Positions 57,991 to 64,000 of a stretch of 64,000 nucleotides of DNA are shown here, piece after piece. Source of the stretch: Rutidosis leptorrhynchoides (taxonomy: Eukaryota > Streptophyta > Magnoliopsida > Asterales > Asteraceae); the NCBI RefSeq assembly GCF_046630445.1, contig NC_092333.1, positions 339,625,001 to 339,689,000 of the forward strand, written 5' to 3'. Numbering within the stretch: position 1 is the stretch's first letter; the number at the start of each line of letters is the position of its first letter. The translations under genes were made by a program, and so were the position numbers. The notes beneath the pieces are model-generated. The model worked only from the letters and a program-made list of their open reading frames with translations. It had not been told where the DNA came from and ran no database searches.

Positions 57991-58310
57991 GGTGAGTTTC
58001 ATTTGCTCCCTTTTACTCTTTACATTTTTGGAACTGAGAATACATGCGCTACTTTTACAACTACTTTATTAAATGCTTTTGATATACATTTTGAACTGCG
58101 AATACATGCAAATGCTTTATTAAATGTTTTACGATATTATATGAGTGAGTTTCATTTGCTCCCTTTTTACTCATTACATTTTTAGGCTGAGAATACATGC
58201 AAATGCTTTATTAACTGTTTTTACAATATTTATATGTGTGAGTTTCGTTATTCCCTTTTACTCTTTATATTTTTGGGACTGAGAATACATGCGCAATTTT
58301 TATAACTGTT
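57991..58310 (+). repeat. Local tandem array of a conserved LTR module, four units
   Basis: The motif CTGAGAATACATGC (CTGCG in unit 2) recurs at 58034, 58096, 58187 and 58279, with flanks such as GAGTTTCATTTGCTCCC and AAATGCTTTATTAA. The other LTR families have a single copy. Confidence 0.85.
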
Positions 58311-59068
58311 TTACGAAATAGACACAAGTAATCGAAACTACATTCTATGGTTGAATTATCGAAATCGAATATGCCCCTATTTAGTCTGGTAATCTAAGAA
58401 TTAGGGAACAGACACCCTAATTGACGCGAACCCTAAAGATAGATCTATCGGGCCCAACAAGCCCCATCCAAAGTACCGGATGATTTAGTACTTCGAAATT
58501 TATATCATGTCCGAAGGAGGATCCCGGAATGATGGGGATATTCTTATATGCATATTGTGAATGTCGGTTACCAGGTGTTCAATCCATATGAATGATATTT
58601 TTATCTCTATGCATGGGACGTATGTTTATGAGAAATGGAAATCTGAAATCTTGTGGTCTATTAAAATTATGAAATGATTATTTATGTTAAACTAATGAAC
58701 TCACCAACCTTTTGGTTGACACTTTAAAGCATGTTTATTCTCAGGTACAAAAGAAATCTTCCGATGTGCATTTGCTCATTTTATAGATATTACTTGGAGT
58801 CATTCATGGCATATTTCAAAAGACGTTGCATTCGAGTCGTAGAATTCATCAAGATTATTATTAAGTCAATTATAGATGGATACATTATAAAATGGTATGC
58901 ATGCTGTTAACTGTCGATGTAAATGAAAGTTTGTCTTTTAAAAACGAATGCAATGTTTGTAAAATGTATCATATAGAGATCAAGTACCTCGCGATGTAAT
59001 CAACTATTGTGAATCCTTTGTAATCAATATGGACTTCGTCCGGATGGATTAGGACGGGTCCTTTCAGT

Positions 59069-59080
59069 TGGTATCAGAGC
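59069..59080 (+). other. Primer-binding site, initiator Met tRNA (E3)
   Basis: TGGTATCAGAGC two bases after the LTR end, as in E1. Confidence 0.93.
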
Positions 59081-59452
59081 GGTGGTCTTAGCGAACCAGG
59101 TCTTGCATTAGTGAGTCTAACTGATAAGTCGTTAGGATGCATTAGTGAGTCTGGACTTCGACCGTGTCTGCATGTCAAAAGTTTTACTTATCATTAGTGT
59201 CGGAAATTATTTGCTTATCATCCTTAAAGTCTAGACACGTCTTACTGCCTCTATTGCATAGACAGTGTATAGATAAATTCATATCTTAGCGTATCTGTTA
59301 TTGTTACCTTTGCCTGACAGATTCCGTAGATTCCTCCGTAACTTATGGGATTTTAGTATTATATATGCATATGTAAAACTATGTATTGCAGGGTACTAAT
59401 CTACATCCTATAATCTATTTCTTATCGAAAATCCTTTATCTGATCGTACAAG

Positions 59453-60022
59453 ATGAATCCCTCAACCAGTTCGAATTCCTCGGATTCCGACAGCTATTCC
59501 GATATGGAGTTTCACCTAAGCTCCGAAAGCAGTGTCACCAGAATGAATCAACCCATCAGCCATTATCAATTCATCTGATGGGTTCGTAGCCGACTTAATT
59601 AATGGAAATGCATAGAAGTCAATACCTTCCACCAACCGAATTCACCTCTTGACAATGAACCTGAAGCGTTTACCGGCGAACCTGTTCGAGACACCATTTT
59701 CAGTCCCATTTCCAGGGTAACTCGACAAGATTATATTCTATCCACAATTCTGAACCTTATTCATCTGCTCGTTCCGACCGACAATCATCCTGAAGTAATA
59801 AGTCAAAGAACTTCGTGCTCGAATAATCAATTCGGAGAATATGGTGCAAAATGTACCAGCTTCAGCAACATCATCAGCACCAACGGTACCACCAACAATA
59901 GTACCGACACCACAGTACCACCAACAACAACATCCGCATCCCACACCTCAACATCACAATCTGTTCCACAAATATCAACATCATACGCACCATGGATACT
60001 AAAGAGTACCAACAACAATTAA
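59453..60022 (+). pseudogene. Leader (pre-gag) ORF of E3, two in-frame stops
   Basis: The ATG follows ACAAG. One frame runs to TAA at 60020 with stops at 59576 (TGA) and 59600 (TAA) and no frameshift, about 189 codons. The N terminus is Ser/Asp-rich (SSNSSDSDSYSDMEF), then MNQPISHYQF and WVRSRLN, which recall MYQP...WVRELL of the E2 leader ORF. A segment with TRQDYILSTILNLIHLLVPT follows, and the C terminus is Thr/Asn/Ser-rich. The distance from the primer site is 372 bases (323 in E1). No known domain is recognised, and no gag follows. Confidence 0.62.
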
Positions 60023-60259
60023 CAATGAAGTATTGAACCATAACTTCATTAATATTCTGCGAAGAATATGTGGTTCCTAATAGTTTTAAAGATTACTTAT
60101 TCTAGCTCAAACCGAAAATCATATGAGTCTAATATTATATTGACTCATTAAATCCATAATTACATCTGAAGAAAATACATATGTATATATATATTTTCAT
60201 AAAGATTGTGATTAAAAAAAAAAATTTTGTACAAACTGATAATGATGAAAATATTTTAA

Positions 60260-60276
60260 CGGGTAGGTAATACCCG
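60260..60276. other. Hairpin overlapping a pre-LTR-like motif
   Basis: CGGGTA, a five-base loop GGTAA, then TACCCG: a perfect 6-bp stem. AACGGGTAGGTAA also occurs directly before the E3 3' LTR with one change at the last base. Confidence 0.6.
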
Positions 60277-60861
60277 AGGAATATTTAGATTTCACATTAA
60301 TAAGTTACACTGTACATTCTTCGAATCTGATTCAACGGTCATTTACTATCCTACTTACATTCACAAATATATGAATCCGTTCACCATAGAATAACCATTT
60401 TCATTCATATTTCATATTTGGATTTTGACCTATCAGAATCCAACAAGTGGCATAACGAAGAAAACATCTGACGGAATAAAATTTATTAGAAACAAACAAA
60501 TTAACTATAAGAAATTTTGTTAAGAATCCACGCTAACAAAATCCTAGCTACCTATGGACTAATCAACTGAGGACTATCAACAGTGGACAATTAAAACGAA
60601 TTAAAATATTGATTATAACATATGAAACTAAAAAATTCTTCAAGTTTGCCACTTGATTTCATCTTAACCTCATTTGTATCTTGACAATTACAATCTGCGT
60701 TCAAACCTTTCACGAATCTTGGGAACACCTAAATCGAGAGGATGAACCAACTGCACTTTACCTACAGAAGAAAGATCGATGCATATTGTTATACACCTGA
60801 GAAACTCTCTGCAACTGAGTAAAAGTTTAACACGTAGCCGCGTTAAATCCTTTGGCATTTA

Positions 60862-61092
60862 TTAGCAAAAATAATTTTGCGATCCCTTTTTAAAGTAGCC
60901 AATTTTGCCACAGCTCCAGCAAGTCAACTTCGACTTTTCATATGAAGTAGCCTTACTGTAATCCTGATATATACAATTACCCTTTTGATACTGGAGAATT
61001 CTTTTATATTCCACCATATTACCAGCAGACGTATCAGCAACCTCGTTGCTTTTTGGCTTAAATCTCTCTGATAAATCATTATATTTATTCAT
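60862..61092 (-). pseudogene. Possible zinc-knuckle gag remnant
   Basis: A 76-codon minus-strand frame containing LTCWSCGKIGYFKKGSQNYF. It resembles a CCHC knuckle with Cys-x2-Cys kept but the His replaced by Tyr and the last Cys lost. No other gag homology surrounds it, so it may be chance. Confidence 0.35.
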
Positions 61093-63030
61093 TGAAACCC
61101 TATCATATACTCATCCGCATCTTATAACGAGAACTGCCATAACAATTACCGAGAATCAGCAATCAGTACTTTGAAAACTCACAGCATATCTACATCAACA
61201 GTTATATATATGACATTTATCTCTTAGAATTATGATCTCTCATTCTGAAATTCTGAAAAAGCACTCAGTCATAAAACAATACTCTGAATGTTGAAAAAGC
61301 TGAATGAAGCAGCAGAAACTGTAGATAACCGTAAACGACCATAATCATTGAAAGTTTGATGATAAAGATTAGTATGTTGGAAAAGCTCAGAAAAGTTGGA
61401 ACTGGAAAGCGGATTGAGCTAACCATAAAGGAAACCAAGGAGAAATACAAGTAACATACCCTAAATTCATAGAATCCAGATAAATCTAGATCCGTTGAAA
61501 TCTTTAGAGAATATCTTGCTCCGAAGTCATGTTAAAATCTTGCGGAAAATCTTTCTCCATCAACCATCAAAATTAGAAATTCCAAAATATCATCATCAAT
61601 ATCTTCAATGTTTCTGAGGATATTTTCATAAATATTCTCGTCCAAAATTATATACCTCTTCGTGCTTCCCGTGTATCATTATATTGGACACATTCAATAG
61701 AAAATTTAGTACCGAAAAGCAGATTATGTGAAACTATGTAGAACGCCGTGGACAAATCGCAAAGAATAAGTTTGACTTCAAAGAATCCAAATGATTCCGT
61801 TTCTGATGAAATCTTTAGCGAATACATTGCTTCCGAATCTAAACCTTTACGGATAAATCTTCTTCATCCATCGATATTAGAAGTTCCAAGATATCATCGT
61901 ATCTGTCATTATAAATATCCTTCATATTTTTGAAGATATTTTCATAACTATTCTTATCTGAAATCATTAATCTCTTCGTGCTATCAGTGTTACATCATAT
62001 AGAAACTGTTAATTTCTATATTCTGTAAACTATCGAGCTTAAAATATGAATGTTATTGAAGTAATGTTGGGAACTGATGCATGAGTTAGTATAATATAAT
62101 GACACTTGATCAACGTGATTATATTACAGTAAGTCATGCTGAGTTTCTAATGGGACGTGATGATTCACAGATCATAACGTCATCATATGCCATGTCACAT
62201 AACTCTTTAATTCTACTTAACTCTTGAACAAATCAAGAAAATGTATTCTTGATGGTTCTATCTTCCTTAATGATTGATAAATTTGATAATCAAATCGTGC
62301 TATCACGTTCCTTCCTGCTTTGAACATTATAATCATTCGAAACTCTATATCTACAAATTCTGGACCATTATTCGCTTGACTTGAAATCGGGAAGAGAAAA
62401 CAAAAGCATAGAGCTTAAAATATAAGGGAGAATATAAAGCCCGATAACAACACATAAATTACAAACCGTGTATATTAATGTTTATCACAACATAAAGACA
62501 CGGGAGAATTAAAAACATTATAATCCCGAGGGCAAAGTAGAAGAAAGCAGACTCTTCTGGTGGAAGTTGGAAAAGAAAAACGATCATGGCGATAGTTAGA
62601 ATAAGAACAAAGATCAGAACTGGATTAAACATTTTCATAAATATTTTGAATTTGGGAATTGAGTATAGAACTGATGAAAATAAATGGAACGGAAAAGGTA
62701 AATTTATAAAGAAAATATCAAACGTGGTAATCGGGGCAGATCGCCGTATTTAATTAAAGAGATCTTAATTTCCATAAATCCCGAAGAATTAAATTATATA
62801 GATCTTCAAGATTTTCTTTAAATCCCTTGAATTCCGGAATTCAATCGCGACTACGTCAAAGGTTATGGAAAAATCTCCATTTCTTCATCTCGATCTTTGT
62901 GAAAGCTTCATTCGCGCTCTTTGAATAATCGAATTATTTTATCTATATTATTCAATAATGATAAAACTTTATTTATCAGCTCATATTCGTCAGGAGAACA
63001 TATTTATTGTTAGCTATGACGACCTCACTC

Positions 63031-63066
63031 AAATTTCGGGACGAAATATCTTTAACGGGTAGGTAC
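63031..63066 (+). other. Polypurine-tract region and conserved pre-LTR block (E3)
   Basis: AAATTTCGGGACGAAATATC followed by GGGTAGGTAC, immediately before the 3' LTR. Nearly the same as in E1 although E3 has lost all coding for replication. Confidence 0.78.
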
Positions 63067-64000
63067 TGTGATGACCCGGGAATTTCCGACCAAATTTAAA
63101 CTTAATCTTATTATGATTCCGACACGATAAGCAAAGTCTGTAATATTGAAGTCTCAAAAACTTTGAACTATGTTCATGTATGAAATTGACCTTTGGCTAT
63201 TCCCGACGATTCACGAACAATCGTGTGTAATTAAATACGTAATTATAAATGTAAGTATACATATAATAATAAATGAAAATAATAAAATATAAAATAACAA
63301 AAATGAATCTATATATGTATATATACAATTAATATTATATGTATATTGTAATATATAAACATGTATAAATATTAAATATAAAAGATATGTTAAAAATTTC
63401 ATAATCAATAAAATGTAATATTGACATGTTAAATCTAATTATAAGTAAAAATATAATTATTAAATTAGTAATATTACTTTCATTGTTGTTATTAATATAA
63501 TTATTGCTATACTTAGTTGTAAATTATAATTTTTGTCATTATTATTATTATAGATATCATTATTATTATTATTATTAATATGACCAAATTATTATCATTA
63601 TTCTTAAAAATTATTATTATTATCTTTACCAACAATATTATTATTATGATTAATATCATTATTGACATTAAATTTATTAAATTTTTATCATTGATCTAGA
63701 TACTATTATTATTAACAATATTATTATTTTTATAATATTGTAATATATTTATTATTATTAATGTATTTATAGTTATTAATGATTAATAATATTAATAATA
63801 TTACATGTTATATAAAATCAAATGAAATCTGGGTTGTTATCCGTCTCTATCGAGTATAGAGATTGTGTTCCTCTTATTCTATTTATAAAATTGATTTGTG
63901 TCTCTACACCTATTTCCATGCGAATTTATATACAGAAACATACAAATACAGTTACCAAACAAGATCAAATGGATATTTCTTTTATTATTCTTGCTGTACT
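63067..64000 (+). repeat. 3' LTR of E3, first 934 bases
   Basis: Matches 54877 onward. Differences include one substitution near 63090, one near 63203, one near 63304, two near 63875-63890, and a 21-base insertion in an ATT-rich stretch near 63552. The rest lies beyond the window. Confidence 0.95.

Larger units (their letters stand above)
54877..59066 (+). repeat. 5' LTR of E3, 4190 bp
   Basis: Begins TGTGATGACC and ends CCTTTCA, two bases before the primer site. The first 0.9 kb matches 63067-64000 at an offset of 8190. It contains an ATT microsatellite, two tRNA-like SINE pieces and a local tandem amplification of a conserved module. The ORFs inside (including the poly-Asn and poly-Ile frames of the microsatellite) are not genes. 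Confidence 0.93.
60023..63030. other. Non-coding interior of E3
   Basis: AT-rich with no gag-pol on the plus strand. It contains a GGGTAGGTAA motif like the pre-LTR block (60261-60270) within a hairpin, a possible minus-strand zinc-knuckle remnant (60862-61092), and a diverged direct repeat of about 310-base period (61471-61700, 61782-62010). Otherwise nothing is recognised. Confidence 0.7.
54877..64000 (+). mobile_element. E3: LARD-like non-autonomous long-LTR gypsy element
   Basis: A 4190-bp 5' LTR (54877-59066), primer site, 4000-bp internal region (59067-63066), conserved pre-LTR block, and the first 934 bases of the 3' LTR. There is no gag-pol, and the only long plus-strand coding trace is a broken leader ORF. 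LTRs over 4 kb around a non-coding interior of about 4 kb match the LARD class. The cis signals closely match those of E1 and E2, so an E1-like element could supply proteins in trans (inference). The LTRs differ at about five positions plus one insertion in roughly 0.9 kb. ATGTT at 54872-54876 should be one target duplication. Confidence 0.88.

Overview
The window is plant nuclear repeat DNA, almost certainly from a flowering plant. It is packed with nested LTR retrotransposons, a LINE remnant and a tRNA-derived SINE, and I found no host single-copy gene. The long-LTR Ty3/gypsy families resemble families I associate with Asteraceae genomes, but that is an inference from memory and cannot be proved here. 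Every coding region I can support belongs to a transposable element.

Layout. (1) 1-11674: element E1, a near-complete Ty3/gypsy chromovirus-like element. Its 2.88-kb LTRs are almost identical, its gag-pol is an intact 1490-codon frame, and it has an extra intact ORF between the primer-binding site and gag. (2) 11675-18486: a minus-strand Ty1/copia element. E1 cuts it in the RNase H region, and a 2870-bp solo gypsy LTR (14279-17148, perfect GGTAT target duplication) cuts it between gag and protease. (3) 18500-19690: a decayed L1-type LINE. 19791-20117: a SINE with a 17-bp target duplication. (4) 22088-23941 and 36718-38090: a decayed Tat-type gypsy element (host). It is split by LTR-like sequence X (23942-24042 and 34913-36717), which is itself split by element E2 (24043-34912, chromovirus-like, decayed gag-pol). 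(5) 38090-41804: a minus-strand gypsy element Y, joined to the Tat element, followed by LTR-like sequence Z. (6) The 12.15-kb block 30059-42204, running from the middle of the E2 reverse transcriptase to Z, is repeated in tandem as 42217-54361 with only a handful of differences. (7) 54877-64000: element E3, with a 4190-bp LTR, a primer site, a 4-kb internal region without gag-pol, and the start of its 3' LTR. This is a LARD-like non-autonomous element.

How the parts relate. E1, E2, E3 and the solo LTR differ in most of their sequence but share the same cis-acting blocks: an initiator-Met tRNA primer site (in the three with internal DNA), a conserved block just before the 3' LTR, and three short conserved LTR modules. 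All three elements with internal DNA also carry a separate reading frame in front of gag. It starts at an ATG directly after an AG and is Ser/Asp-rich; in E1 and E2 it ends in a heptad-rich segment just before the stop. It is intact in E1, broken by three stops in E2, and is the only long plus-strand frame left in E3. This leader ORF is the best candidate for something under-described. The second is the tandem duplication, whose junction carries a 16-nt filler copied from inside the unit.
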